Positions 8,605-17,141 are shown, counted from the stretch's first letter. The stretch: 64,000 nt of DNA from Actinomycetota bacterium (GCA_023488455.1 JAMDDV010000040.1:1-64000); one strand, 5' to 3'. Notes: generated from the letters alone by a model not told the origin. Numbers and translations: made by a program.

Positions 8605-9588
8605 ATGAAATACAGAATACTTGGGAAAACAGGCTTTAAGGTCTCAGAGGTATCACTTGGTACATGGCAGCTTGGAGGTAAGTGGGGGGAGAAATTCAAC
8701 CCCAAAATTGCCCGAAAAATACTTGAAAATGCAGTTGAAAACGGTATTAATTTTTTTGATACAGCAGATGTCTATAACAATGGTAAGAGTGAGATTGCTA
8801 TAGGAAAATTTTTAAAGGAAACCACACAAAAAGTATATGTTGCAACAAAATGCGGCAGGAAATTAAATCCCCATGTTTCTGAAGGTTATAACAAAAAAAA
8901 CATAACTAATTTTATAAATGAAAGTCTAACCAGAATGGAAATTGAAGCGATAGATTTAATCCAGCTTCACTGCCCTCCTGCAGAAGTTTATAACAGAGGA
9001 GAAGTTTTTAGTGTGCTGGATGACCTGGAAAAAGCAGGTAAAATCCTTCATTATGGGGTAAGCGTTGAAAAAGTCGAGGAAGCTTTAAAAGCAATAGAAT
9101 ACCCCGGGGTTGCAAGCATTCAGATTATTTATAATATATTCAGGTCGAAACCTCGAGAAAAGTTCTTTGAAGAGGCATTTAAAAAAAATGTGGGTACAAT
9201 TATAAGGGTTCCTCTTGCAAGTGGGCTTTTAACCGGAAAATTAAGAAAGGACACAAGGTACAGGCTCCACGATCACAGATTATTTAACAGGAACGGAAAG
9301 TTTTTTGACAAAGGAGAGACTTTTTCGGGAGTGCCCTATGAGGCCGGTCTTGAAGCGGTTGAGGAATTAAAGAAGATTTTTAATGATGAAGATTTGACAA
9401 AATATGCTATCAGATGGATTCTTGATAATAAATATATAAGCTGTGTAATTCCAGGAATGAGCAATGAGGTGCAGGTAAAGTCAAATGTTGCAGCTTCCGA
9501 AATGCACTCTCTTTCAGATTCACAGTCAGAGGCAGTAAATCTAATTTATGATAGATATATAAGGAAATTTGTGCATCACCTGTGGTAA
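8605..9588 (+). CDS. Aldo/keto reductase
   Basis: The 327-residue protein has the family's barrel features in order: an N-terminal hairpin and LGTWQLGG, the catalytic aspartate and tyrosine in FDTADVYNNG (residues about 52-61), the catalytic lysine in YVATKCGRK (about 79-87) and histidine in IQLHCPP. The phosphate-binding serine/Arg region near the C-terminus is IPGMSNEVQV. It should reduce aldehydes or ketones with NADPH; closest in look to the YajO/general stress group. A GAGAGGA ribosome site is ideally placed. It is probably monocistronic. Confidence 0.9.
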   Translation: MKYRILGKTGFKVSEVSLGTWQLGGKWGEKFNPKIARKILENAVENGINFFDTADVYNNGKSEIAIGKFLKETTQKVYVATKCGRKLNPHVSEGYNKKNITNFINESLTRMEIEAIDLIQLHCPPAEVYNRGEVFSVLDDLEKAGKILHYGVSVEKVEEALKAIEYPGVASIQIIYNIFRSKPREKFFEEAFKKNVGTIIRVPLASGLLTGKLRKDTRYRLHDHRLFNRNGKFFDKGETFSGVPYEAGLEAVEELKKIFNDEDLTKYAIRWILDNKYISCVIPGMSNEVQVKSNVAASEMHSLSDSQSEAVNLIYDRYIRKFVHHLW

Positions 9589-9668
9589 AAAATTAACAAT
9601 TTCAAATTTAGTGTTCTAAATTTTAAAAAAACCTTTGGTATTTAGCAAAGTGACCCAAATATAAAAAT

Positions 9669-10022
9669 ATGAAATGGATAAAAGCCTCAGAAAAAATTAT
9701 AGAAACATTTGAAAAAATTATTCCAATTTTACCAGGAGTGGAAAAAAGGAAAATGTTTGGATATCCTGTTACCTTTATAAATGGCAATATGTTCATGGGG
9801 GTTCATGGTAACTCTATAATTTTAAGACTGCCAGATAATGACAGAAAAGAATTTTTAAAACTAAAATCTGCTAAGCAATTTGAACCAATGCCAGGAAGAC
9901 CCATGAAAGAATATGTTGTTATCCCGGAATGGATGTTTGATGATAAATTTATCATAAGTAACTGGATAGAAAAGTCTTTTGAATATACTTCAGGCTTGCC
10001 TCTTAAATTAAAAGGTAAATGA
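9669..10022 (+). CDS. TfoX N-terminal domain protein
   Basis: A 117-residue protein that consists of a single TfoX/Sxy N-terminal domain. The recognisable features are the early RKMFGYPVTFINGNMFMG segment with its conserved Gly and Phe, an arginine/leucine-rich strand, and the later MPGRPMKEYVVIP motif. Stand-alone TfoX-N proteins are common and their role is mostly untested, and a competence role should not be assumed. There is no strong ribosome site. Confidence 0.75.
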   Translation: MKWIKASEKIIETFEKIIPILPGVEKRKMFGYPVTFINGNMFMGVHGNSIILRLPDNDRKEFLKLKSAKQFEPMPGRPMKEYVVIPEWMFDDKFIISNWIEKSFEYTSGLPLKLKGK

Positions 10023-10054
10023 AAAAAGTTAGTTTTAGATAATAAACGGTAAAA

Positions 10055-10370
10055 TTTTTTAGCAATATCCAGTAACGCAAATATAGTTGGGCAAGAAGGT
10101 TGTTCAAAGATTCTGATACTAGGGTTTATTAGAACTGATAATCCCGAACCATTACGAAAATCTGTTATCAATTTAATGAAAAATATAGAAAATGATTTGT
10201 ATCTAACAGACATACCATCAATCACAAAAACTGTAACCAAAGGTTTCCATGCTAAGAATGATGCGCCTGAAGTGAGGGAGAAAATTAATTATCTCGTTGA
10301 TATTTATGATCTTAAAAAATATCCTAATAATTTCTACAACAAAGACAATACTTTTTCTATTGAAAAATAA
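10055..10370 (+). pseudogene. Unrecognised open frame, probably a remnant
   Basis: A frame is open from a stop at 10052 to a TAA at 10368-10370. The only ATG is at 10176 and has no ribosome site, while similarity of composition suggests that coding extended upstream (ILILGFIRTDNPEPLRK). The product would be about 64 to 104 residues. I do not recognise the family. It could be the tail of a lost gene downstream of the TfoX-N gene. Confidence 0.25.
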
Positions 10371-10540
10371 GCCCCTTGTAGCTAGGTTGAAATTAATCAA
10401 CGCACGGCTTGAAGCCGACTTTCGCATACAGAGGACTAACTATTATATAAAATAACACAAATTACTTTTCTTTTAAACAGAAGGTTGTGTGGAATTATAG
10501 ATTTTTCAGATTTAACATGAATTATTTTTTATTAATTGAT

Positions 10541-10564
10541 AAATAAACTGATAAATATTTATCA
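10541..10564. other. AT-rich palindrome
   Basis: TGATAAATATTTATCA is a perfect 16-base palindrome, flanked by further copies of GATAAAT. It lies just upstream of the MqsR-like remnant and the MqsA-Panacea gene. Antitoxins of this type bind palindromes upstream of their operon, so it may be an operator. This is inferred from position only. Confidence 0.4.
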
Positions 10565-10607
10565 ATTGATATATAATTAAAATAATTGATGCAATAAGGC
10601 GGCATTA

Positions 10608-10985
10608 TTGGGCAGTATTCATGACAAATCAGCGGTTAAGAATTTATTGCAGGAGATAAAAGAAACAATAACAAAACCATGAGTTAGCTATCAGGGTTGG
10701 GTATTAGTTCAAAGGTCGGAGAATTTAAGCTGCATGACCGAACTTGGATTTAAATTTCAAGATGTGCGAGATGTAATTTTAGGTTTATCGGTTTAGGATT
10801 ATTCCGATGGACCTCTTAGGGACAAAGGCGAAACAGGTGAATTATGGATCTTTGGAAAAATTCTAGAAGACAAAGAAGTATATATAAAATTGAAACTAGC
10901 TTCTTTGGGTCCGTTAAGAATGGTGAGAGTGGTTTCATTTCACTTTGCTAATACACCTATGCTCTATCCTTTAAAAAATAAATAG
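10608..10985 (+). pseudogene. MqsR-family toxin, inactivated by two stop codons
   Basis: One frame from a possible TTG start (AAGG 8 bases upstream) to TAG at 10983-10985 reads as an MqsR-like mRNA interferase: ELGFKFQDVRDVILGLSV, then DYSDGP, GELWIFGK, EVYIKLKLA and a final SFH...YPLKN. It is broken by TGA at 10680-10682 and TAG at 10794-10796, both substitutions in an otherwise continuous frame. The stop overlaps the reading region of the downstream MqsA-like gene, the usual toxin-antitoxin order. The toxin is therefore probably dead while its antitoxin gene is intact. Confidence 0.7.
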
Positions 10986-11002
10986 TGAAGGAGGCATACA
11001 AA

Positions 11003-12016
11003 ATGATGAGTAGCGAAGTTGTTCGCGGCCTATGTACAAATTGTGAGAGGGAAACCCAATTTGAGTGCAATGTAAAAGAAGAAATAATAGAAGTGAGGGG
11101 AGAATCGATAAAGGTAGAGATAGAGTATAGTAAGTGTAAGAATTGCGGTGATGAGATATTAGATCCACACTCATGCCCAGATCCGCTTGATGCTGTATAT
11201 AGAGAATATCGTAAACGGCACGGGTTGCTTCAGCCTGAAGAAATAAGAAATTGGAGAAGAGTAAACAGCTTGACTCAAGGTGAATTAGCTAAGCTTCTTG
11301 GTATAGGGATCGCTACTATTAATCGATATGAAAATGGTGCGCTGCAAGATGAATCACATGATAGGATGCTCAGGCTGGTTATGAATGCGGATAATCTATT
11401 AAAGCTTATTCAAAATTCTAATGGTGTATTTAATGATACTAGGAAAAAGCAATTATTAGAGACTCTAAGGGGGAAGGATAGAATCTCATATTCTCTAGAT
11501 AGCACGATCATGATCAATTTCGGAGATTATGAGCCCGGTGAGTATAACGGATATAAGAAGCTTGATCTATTAAAGCTATATAACGCCATCTTGTTTTTCT
11601 CAAAAGGTGGTATGATAAAAAGTAAGCTTAATAAACTGCTATTCTATGCTGACTTTAAACATTTTAAGGAGTACACTCTTTCAATTACCGGTGTAGAATA
11701 TGCCCATCTACCATATGGTCCTGTACCTGATAATTATGAGATATATTACGCTTCTCTCCTTGCAAGCAAAGCTGTCGAATTTATGGAAGAGACTTATCCA
11801 AACGGCTATATAGGTGAAATAATCGGGGCAGTAAATGAACCTGATTTGAATTTATTTACTTCCAGCGAACTGCGTATTTTGGCAAGCGTTAAAGAACACT
11901 TCGAAAAATATAGCGCAAAGCAGATAATGGATTTCTCACATAAAGAGGTAGGCTATCAGGAAACAAAAGATGGTGAACGTATCTCATATAAGTATGCTAA
12001 CCAATTGAATTATTAA
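11003..12016 (+). CDS. MqsA-type zinc finger/HTH antitoxin with Panacea domain
   Basis: Three parts are visible in about 338 residues. An N-terminal zinc-binding region has CTNC and CKNC pairs. An MqsA/Xre helix-turn-helix follows (LTQGELAKLLGIGIATINRYENG). The C-terminal 170 residues are a Panacea (SocA-like, DUF4065) domain, with KLNKLLFYADF and the GPVPDNYE segment. Panacea domains neutralise many unrelated toxins, and this fusion to MqsA is a known antitoxin layout. I prefer the ATG at 11003, because AAGGAGG lies 8 bases upstream; the GTG at 10985 lacks this. The toxin gene directly before it carries two stops, so the antitoxin is now an orphan or acts on another toxin. A structured terminator lies downstream. 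Confidence 0.85.
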   Translation: MMSSEVVRGLCTNCERETQFECNVKEEIIEVRGESIKVEIEYSKCKNCGDEILDPHSCPDPLDAVYREYRKRHGLLQPEEIRNWRRVNSLTQGELAKLLGIGIATINRYENGALQDESHDRMLRLVMNADNLLKLIQNSNGVFNDTRKKQLLETLRGKDRISYSLDSTIMINFGDYEPGEYNGYKKLDLLKLYNAILFFSKGGMIKSKLNKLLFYADFKHFKEYTLSITGVEYAHLPYGPVPDNYEIYYASLLASKAVEFMEETYPNGYIGEIIGAVNEPDLNLFTSSELRILASVKEHFEKYSAKQIMDFSHKEVGYQETKDGERISYKYANQLNY

Positions 12017-12029
12017 TGTAGAAAACATC

Positions 12030-12113
12030 CGTGTTTTCGTAATTGCTTTTCTAATTTTGGAAAGAATACCTATATCAGGGTAATGATGATATTCAATACC
12101 ATTTTCTTCGCAT
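12030..12113 (-). pseudogene. DUF488 gene fragment
   Basis: On the minus strand about 28 codons read CEENGIEYHHYPDIG followed by ILSKIRKAI, which matches the conserved stretch of DUF488 proteins (a Cys/Glu-rich helix, then YxHxPxLG). There is no start, and the frame is cut on both sides. It is a short relic of a lost gene. Confidence 0.4.
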
Positions 12114-12193
12114 TTTTTTCCTTAGAAGTGGTTAATCTATAGAAATCGTAAATTTGACAATTGTATATGTTTTGATATTATTGACTCAAAGGT

Positions 12194-12255
12194 ACCCACC
12201 TGATGAAAGAGCCCAGGGGGCTCTGCGCAAGCTAGTCAGGTGGGTCATTTTTTTT
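12194..12255 (+). terminator. Two-tier hairpin terminator or structured RNA
   Basis: The outer stem ACCCACCTGA / TCAGGTGGGT encloses an inner hairpin AGAGCCC-AGG-GGGCTCT and an unpaired segment, and is followed by TCATTTTTTTTT. It is much more GC-rich than its surroundings. It would end transcripts coming from the Panacea antitoxin gene. The inner hairpin is more than a plain terminator needs, so a small structured RNA is possible. Confidence 0.65.
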
Positions 12256-12913
12256 AATAATAATTTGTGTTTCCTGATTTAAAAATATCGAATTCGCTGG
12301 AAATTTTGTCACTTATTAAATTGTAGGATCTAAAATCGTTATTATTCCATTTTCTATATACTGCCCAACAACAATAATCAACAATCTGCAAATAATAATG
12401 AGACTTTGCATCATGATGTAGTATGCAATAAGATTGCACTTCCTTGGGAATACAAATTTTCAAGTTTGTCTTCAAAACTTTCTCAATAATTTCTCTGTTT
12501 CTCTTAATGGGGAATCTATCAGTGAAGATAATTATGTTTTTAATATCTGATTTCTTATAACGCTGACAGATATATTTCACCAGATATTCATAGATCATCG
12601 GATAAATTTTATCCATTGATCTTATGAATGGATTAACTTTTCGTTTTTCAACAACTATAGAATCTATAATAAAATTGTTGCATTTTTGAATGATTCCAAA
12701 AATTTCATCTCTTACTTTTTGTTTATCCTCGGAAGCGTGAAAATATTCTATCGGCAGACCCTTTTTAATAAAGTCATGTTTCTTTTCATAAAGTTCCATA
12801 ATGGAGAAATTAGGATCTACGGTTGTTAAGCAGGCAAAAACAAGATATTTTGTGCCTCTGACCGAAAAGTCATAATTGCCTGATTCATCTAGAAATAGAA
12901 AAAGATCATCCAT
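12254..12913 (-). CDS. DUF3800 domain protein
   Basis: The 219-residue protein begins with LFLDESGNYDF, the hallmark acidic DES motif of DUF3800. Further conserved acidic and aromatic positions follow: IIFTDRF in the middle and YYLQIVDYCCWAVYRK near the C-terminus, where the D binds metal in the RNase H-like fold. DUF3800 proteins are predicted nucleases common in defence islands and on phages, and their substrate is not established. The ATG is preceded by weak GAAG. It is monocistronic and convergent with the antitoxin gene across the hairpin. Confidence 0.75.
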   Translation of the reverse strand: MDDLFLFLDESGNYDFSVRGTKYLVFACLTTVDPNFSIMELYEKKHDFIKKGLPIEYFHASEDKQKVRDEIFGIIQKCNNFIIDSIVVEKRKVNPFIRSMDKIYPMIYEYLVKYICQRYKKSDIKNIIIFTDRFPIKRNREIIEKVLKTNLKICIPKEVQSYCILHHDAKSHYYLQIVDYCCWAVYRKWNNNDFRSYNLISDKISSEFDIFKSGNTNYY

Positions 12914-13231
12914 GCTTCTACAGTAGTTATATTGAGATAGAGAATATTAATATTTTATTGCTTCAATTGTAATATTAATATTACTTTTTACATTTTTACC
13001 AAAATAATAAAGTATAAGTAGGAAGGAGATGATTAGTATTTTAGGTCATCGGGTAAATTATCTATGAACAGGATAAGGTTGTGCAGGTTTTAATTGACAG
13101 AGGAAATCAACTATTTCTCAGCCGTTTTGAACAATTTTTGGGGTTTCCTCTATAAAATGGCCGAGTGGGACGACAGATATTAAGATTCCATTTAATGAGC
13201 AGTAGTACAATTACTCTGATTGTATGATATC
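12914..13231. other. Intergenic region, AT-rich with small palindrome
   Basis: TAATATTAATATTA is palindromic (about 12970-12983) and lies upstream of the DUF3800 gene, where it may be part of its promoter. A short frame ending RFEQFLGFPL at about 13155 has no start. No gene can be supported. Confidence 0.3.
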
Positions 13232-14038
13232 TTATGTCTCTTGAAACACGAGGCACAATACTGAATTGTGGAATCGTTTACAGTGAATAAATCTATCGCC
13301 ATGAATATTTCCGAGATCCAAATTTTCGATACCTTCTTCTGTTTGTCTGGAGAGAAAGGCTTTTTCTATTAAAGAATCTTTCTTCACCGAATCATAGCGT
13401 GGCAAATGAACTCGTTTCTGATTAGGGAACACACCCCAATCGATACGCATTTTGACATCAGCTGGGTTGTCTAGCTTACCCATCCTCTTAAACCATATAA
13501 TACCTACATCTTTATTGGCTAGCTCAGATAATCGCCAGGATGCTGCAGATAAAGAGACGCCGAACGCTGAAGAAATTCGTTGGACACACTGCACAGAAAT
13601 TCCATACTGCTGTAGTAATGTGTGTACTAATTCTCTTGGCATGAGAAGTTCAGCAGCAAATATGTTACAGAGATATTCTTCCTCCTTATCCTGCTGGGTG
13701 AATTCAATGTAGCAACCGCTACGATTTTTGTTTTCCATGCTCACATTGAAATTGCTAATCATACGGTTTGCAAGATATGTGTGGCCTATTTCATGTGCGC
13801 AAGTGAAACGTCGTCGGGCTGCTCCAATTTGGCTATTAACATATATAACCAATTCGTTATTCTCCTGAGCGAGAAAACCGTCTGACTGAAGCGGAATCTC
13901 AATAATACGACTTATACCCCGTGCCTGTGCCAGCATCCCTATAGGAGCGTAGCTATCCAGAACTCCCAAGTCTGCCCTCAGCTGTTGAGCATAAGTTCTT
14001 GTTTGTAATTCTTTTTGACCGATATCGGGAAAGACCAC
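13232..14038 (-). CDS. ImmA/IrrE family metallopeptidase
   Basis: The 268-residue protein contains the zinc peptidase motif HEIGHTYLAN (HExxH) near residue 85, with a downstream Glu in CNIFAAELLMPRE acting as the third ligand. This is the ImmA/IrrE family, whose members cleave repressors of mobile elements or stress regulons. The region after the peptidase domain (residues 145-180) is a helical substrate-binding part. No Xre repressor is adjacent, which is unusual; the neighbour instead is the nucleoside deoxyribosyltransferase-like gene, 34 bases upstream on the same strand. The start is uncertain, with GTG at 14038 being the longest option and the ribosome site weak. Confidence 0.85.
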   Translation of the reverse strand: MVFPDIGQKELQTRTYAQQLRADLGVLDSYAPIGMLAQARGISRIIEIPLQSDGFLAQENNELVIYVNSQIGAARRRFTCAHEIGHTYLANRMISNFNVSMENKNRSGCYIEFTQQDKEEEYLCNIFAAELLMPRELVHTLLQQYGISVQCVQRISSAFGVSLSAASWRLSELANKDVGIIWFKRMGKLDNPADVKMRIDWGVFPNQKRVHLPRYDSVKKDSLIEKAFLSRQTEEGIENLDLGNIHGDRFIHCKRFHNSVLCLVFQET

Positions 14039-14072
14039 TCTTCAGATTCCCAATCTAGACTTGAGCATTTAT

Positions 14073-14696
14073 TTAGAAGAGGTGGGGCTTGAGCTTTTGT
14101 TCGCGATATATTTCTTTCCATTCTTCAGAAGAGATTGGTGTCTTGCGATTTCGGGCTGAAACTATGGTAGATTTTAGATCTTTTACTTCAGCATATGGCC
14201 AAGATTCCTCATAAGCAGCTTGCTCTAAGTTGATCAAGCTAATTACATCTGCAAGAGCCAAACGAAGCTTCTCCTCCATCTCATCTAAATTCTTGAATGG
14301 TACGATGTCTATAACCGCTGGGTTGCCCAGAACAAGTCGTGATACTCTATCTTGGCATTCCTCTTCACAAAGCAGGACTACATGTACATTCGCAGTTCTT
14401 GCCATTTCTATCTCACACCCAACTCCTATCGAAGGTAATCCAACATAAGCAATCACAAGGCATGAATTAACCACCTTTTCATAGTCTATTTTCCATACTT
14501 TATGATGAGGAATGCCTTTGGAAGGTGTGGTAACCGATCTACCCGGCAAATAGCAAACAATATCTAATAACTTGCATACCTTCTCTACTCGATCATATAG
14601 TTCAGTAACGTGTCGTTCCTGATCTGGAGTCAATCCCGTTAGCGCCCCAGACATATAAGCATATCTTTGTGTTTTTCTGTCATAAGTTTTATTCAT
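14073..14696 (-). CDS. Nucleoside 2-deoxyribosyltransferase-like protein
   Basis: About 207 residues. The N-terminal strand-loop YMSGALTG and the later GVGCEIEMA are the nucleotide-binding loop and catalytic glutamate motif of the nucleoside 2-deoxyribosyltransferase/DUF4406 Rossmann-like fold, which cleaves N-glycosidic bonds in nucleosides or related molecules such as NAD. The C-terminal 60 residues are helical. A GGAAGA ribosome site lies before the ATG. It is the first gene of a two-gene unit with the ImmA/IrrE peptidase. Hydrolase domains of this fold are used as toxins or effectors in bacterial immunity, so a protease-controlled effector is a plausible reading, but nothing in the sequence proves it. 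Confidence 0.65.
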   Translation of the reverse strand: MNKTYDRKTQRYAYMSGALTGLTPDQERHVTELYDRVEKVCKLLDIVCYLPGRSVTTPSKGIPHHKVWKIDYEKVVNSCLVIAYVGLPSIGVGCEIEMARTANVHVVLLCEEECQDRVSRLVLGNPAVIDIVPFKNLDEMEEKLRLALADVISLINLEQAAYEESWPYAEVKDLKSTIVSARNRKTPISSEEWKEIYREQKLKPHLF

Positions 14697-14900
14697 CGGT
14701 TCTTCCGTTTATCTATTTTTGCATAATGACATTTTATTAATATTACCAGGTTCTGTGATTTCTGTACAAGGTATCCTTAAAAAGATTTATATAAAATCTT
14801 TCAAATAAAATAACTTATTTGGTAAGGGAGATTAGAAATTAAGTTATTTACAAAAGTCATCTTTTTTAAAGCAATTAGTGATAAAATATTTAAGAATCAG

Positions 14901-15179
14901 GTGCATTATTTAGCTATGTTTGATACAGAAGAATTTAAAAGTAGACTGGAAAAGATTGGGGAAGAAAAAGTTCGAGAATATTTAGCAAATAACGTTTATA
15001 GACCTGAGGAAAAACAAATTGTTGAAGAATGGCTGTCTTCTAAAAAAGAAAAAAGAATTAATAAAAATAAAGATATAAATATCAATATAGCTAAGAGTGC
15101 AAAAAATGCTGCTTGGATAGCGGCTATTGCTGCTATTATTAGTGCAATCGCTGCAATTACTTCATGGATTTGGAGATAG
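14901..15179 (+). CDS. Small protein with coiled region and C-terminal membrane helix
   Basis: A 92-residue product (from GTG 14901) or 87 (from ATG 14916). The N-terminal 45 residues form a charged helix pair (EEFKSRLEKIGEEKVREYL), then a basic linker (KKEKRINKNKD), then an Ala/Ile-rich membrane helix (WIAAIAAIISAIAAITSW). Eleven bases separate it from the dCTP-deaminase-like gene, so the two are probably co-transcribed. The charged front resembles SLATT-like or sensor subunits only in general character. No family is recognised. Confidence 0.55.
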   Translation: MHYLAMFDTEEFKSRLEKIGEEKVREYLANNVYRPEEKQIVEEWLSSKKEKRINKNKDININIAKSAKNAAWIAAIAAIISAIAAITSWIWR

Positions 15180-15190
15180 GGGGTACATGA

Positions 15191-15721
15191 ATGTTTCTTC
15201 TTAATGATATTATGATCTTACAATATATGAAGGAAGGTTTATTAGAGATCGAAGGTTTCGATCAAAAACTTTTGCATCCTACTTATTATTATTTTCGACT
15301 AGGTAAATGGATTAAGATTTGGAATGGACAGATCAAAGATTATCATTCCGATGAATTAGGAGAACCTGGGAAAGAGGTATTGAGCATACCTCCCCAAGGT
15401 TATGCACTTATACAATCTCTAGAATTTTTTTCGTGTTCAAAAAAGGTTCTTGCAATTTTTGGTCAAATTTCAGCTTTACCAAGAAGAGGATTGAGGTTAA
15501 ATCATTCTCCAAGCATTGATCCAAATTTTAAAGGTTATTTGGAGATGGGGTTAGAGAATCTTCTAGATACCCCAAAGGAAATAAAATATGGTGATTATAT
15601 TGGGAAAATACTATTTTTTGATATTTCCGATACATACCCGCTAGGCCAAATTAAAGGTACTATTAGTGAAGAGGATTATAAACGTCGAGAAACACTAAGA
15701 GGTGCAGAACCTTTGGATTAA
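15191..15721 (+). CDS. dCTP deaminase / dUTPase-fold protein
   Basis: The 176-residue protein shows the trimeric dUTPase/dCTP deaminase fold: an early DIMILQYMKEG helix, the strand with IPPQGYALIQSLEFF, and the signature SIDPNFKGYLEMGLENL, where the Asp-Pro-x-Phe-x-Gly loop and Glu are the nucleotide site. The RxG(L)RxxHS stretch (PRRGLRLNHS) replaces the usual SS-x-R motif. It might act on dCTP or dUTP, or be a catalytically altered member. dCTP deaminases are known phage-defence enzymes, and this copy sits in a defence island behind a small membrane protein. A GGGGGT ribosome site precedes the ATG. Confidence 0.75.
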   Translation: MFLLNDIMILQYMKEGLLEIEGFDQKLLHPTYYYFRLGKWIKIWNGQIKDYHSDELGEPGKEVLSIPPQGYALIQSLEFFSCSKKVLAIFGQISALPRRGLRLNHSPSIDPNFKGYLEMGLENLLDTPKEIKYGDYIGKILFFDISDTYPLGQIKGTISEEDYKRRETLRGAEPLD

Positions 15722-15754
15722 ATACTAGATGATAAATCAATAGTGTTAATTACT

Positions 15755-16115
15755 GGGCCTGTTGCCAAAGTTTATCAAAATAAACATCTCAAAAAACAAA
15801 TATAGTTTTTATCGTGAAAAAGTGAGATTTTGAAATTAGATAATTATTTCCTCAGTCTTTATAGCACCCGATTTCTCAAACAACCTCTTTAAATTAATTG
15901 TTATGGCTGTTAAAGCATTTGCTCTTTAAGGCACAGTTTACGCAATATTCATTAATCACTCAGTATTAAACATGGTTTATAGTATAGTTATTGTGCTTCA
16001 TTCTCAATGTCCGTCATGCTGAGCATGAGATAATAATTATGGGCATCGCATTTAAAGTTTCCTCTGGAAGGAAACCTGGCCTATTGTTGGTGGAAGCTGG
16101 TTTTATTAATACGGG
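15755..16115 (-). pseudogene. Decayed IS1182-like element
   Basis: The sequence begins GGGCCTGTTGCCAAA, very like the left terminus of the intact-ended element at 29157. Around 15870-15900 it resembles the C-terminal coding segment of that transposase, and around 16063-16085 the minus strand reads STNNRPGF, matching the transposase segment near 29700. In between, most of the element is missing. It is an old, internally deleted copy. Confidence 0.55.
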
Positions 16116-16119
16116 GGAG

Positions 16120-16205
16120 GTTAATTCTGATTTAAAATCCAGCAGTTTTCCCCTATAAAACCCAGCTAAATCATCTAGCAGTATCATTTGATGTTAATCA
16201 AAAAA
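16120..16205. repeat. IS21-like element end, copy 1
   Basis: TTAAAATCCAGCAGTTTT...AAATCATCTAGCAGT aligns with 35240-35315, where it directly follows the end of an IstB coding fragment. It is therefore the non-coding end of an IS21-like element. Similarity is roughly three in four positions. No coding part remains here. Confidence 0.55.
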
Positions 16206-16243
16206 GTCATATTACCTGACATGAGGGGGGAACCAAATCTCTG

Positions 16244-17040
16244 TTATTTCATTAGTCCATTGAGGATATTAGCCAACTTTATGAGTGCCTGGGTTAGGTT
16301 CCTACGGCTGAAGCTTATATACTCTTTATTACCGAAGATTGCGGTCTTGTAATTCAGTCCATTTTCAACCAACAGAATAATTGTTTTTTCCCTGCCCAGC
16401 GCAAAAGCCATTTCATCACAAACCCATTTTGAAGGAGACCAACCTTGATCTGTTTTCGTATCTTTAGAACGGCTAAAATATAATCAGAATCGTCAATCAA
16501 CCTCTTCACTTTTTCGGAAATGGAACCTGTGCTTGGCTTTTCCCCAGTAACAATAGAAATATAGAAAGCAGCTAATAATTCTTGGATAGTATTTATCAAT
16601 TTTTCATTCTTTTTTCTAAAGGAGTATGAAATAAAAAATATTGGTGTTTTCCGAAAGAGCTTTCGTAATTCTGTATCAGTACATGCACCCAGTAATCCAA
16701 TCGCTTTAGTTGCTGATTGGATCGCAAGTTCCAAGCACTCATATTTGCGTGGGTTGTCGTGGATTTCACCAGAGAGTGCCTCATCAAAAACCAGTTCATT
16801 ATATCCTACAGCAGGTGTTACAGCTATCATTGGGGCACCCAATCTGCTAAAGATTTTTTCTAATCCGCCCCATTCCTCTACTAACTGTTCTCTTAACTCC
16901 TCTTCTTGCGTATAAAGAATTTCTTTATTTTGAGTACGCCTCCGTCCTTCTCCTAAGATTTCGTAGCAAAGCCTCTGATAATCTTTGAGCTTGTCCCTGA
17001 AATTACGTATCCGATTTTTTAATTCTTCTTTATCTTCCAC
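16244..17040 (-). pseudogene. TIR-like domain protein, frameshifted
   Basis: The first 190 residues start with a helical region, then PIFFISYSFRKKNEKL near residue 130 opens a TIR/SEFIR-type fold, followed by GEKPSTGS and IDDSDYILAVL. There the frame breaks near 16459-16465. In the next frame the fold goes on: GWSPSKWVCDEMAFALGR, EKTIILLVENG, and a final helix, ending at 16244. One added base reunites them into about 265 codons. TIR-like domains often cleave NAD or bind nucleotides in anti-phage systems. As sequenced, the product ends at 16354 and lacks the last half of the domain. It lies just downstream of the GIY-YIG/PD-(D/E)XK operon on the same strand. Confidence 0.6.
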
Positions 17041-17141
17041 AGATATAGACCTACTTCTTACATTTTGTAAGGTTTCCTTTCCTGCATTTTCCCTGTTATC
17101 ATAACTCCCAATATTTTGAAATTATCTTTAATCAGCAATTT

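Noticed and set aside
10680..10796. Read-through or recoding of TGA and TAG in the MqsR-like frame
   Set aside because: No selenocysteine insertion structure is visible, and two different stops in one short gene are better explained by decay.
13080..13215. tRNA-like string (GGCCGAGTGGGACGAC) near 13160
   Set aside because: It resembles a D arm only. No acceptor, anticodon or T arm pairing can be drawn.
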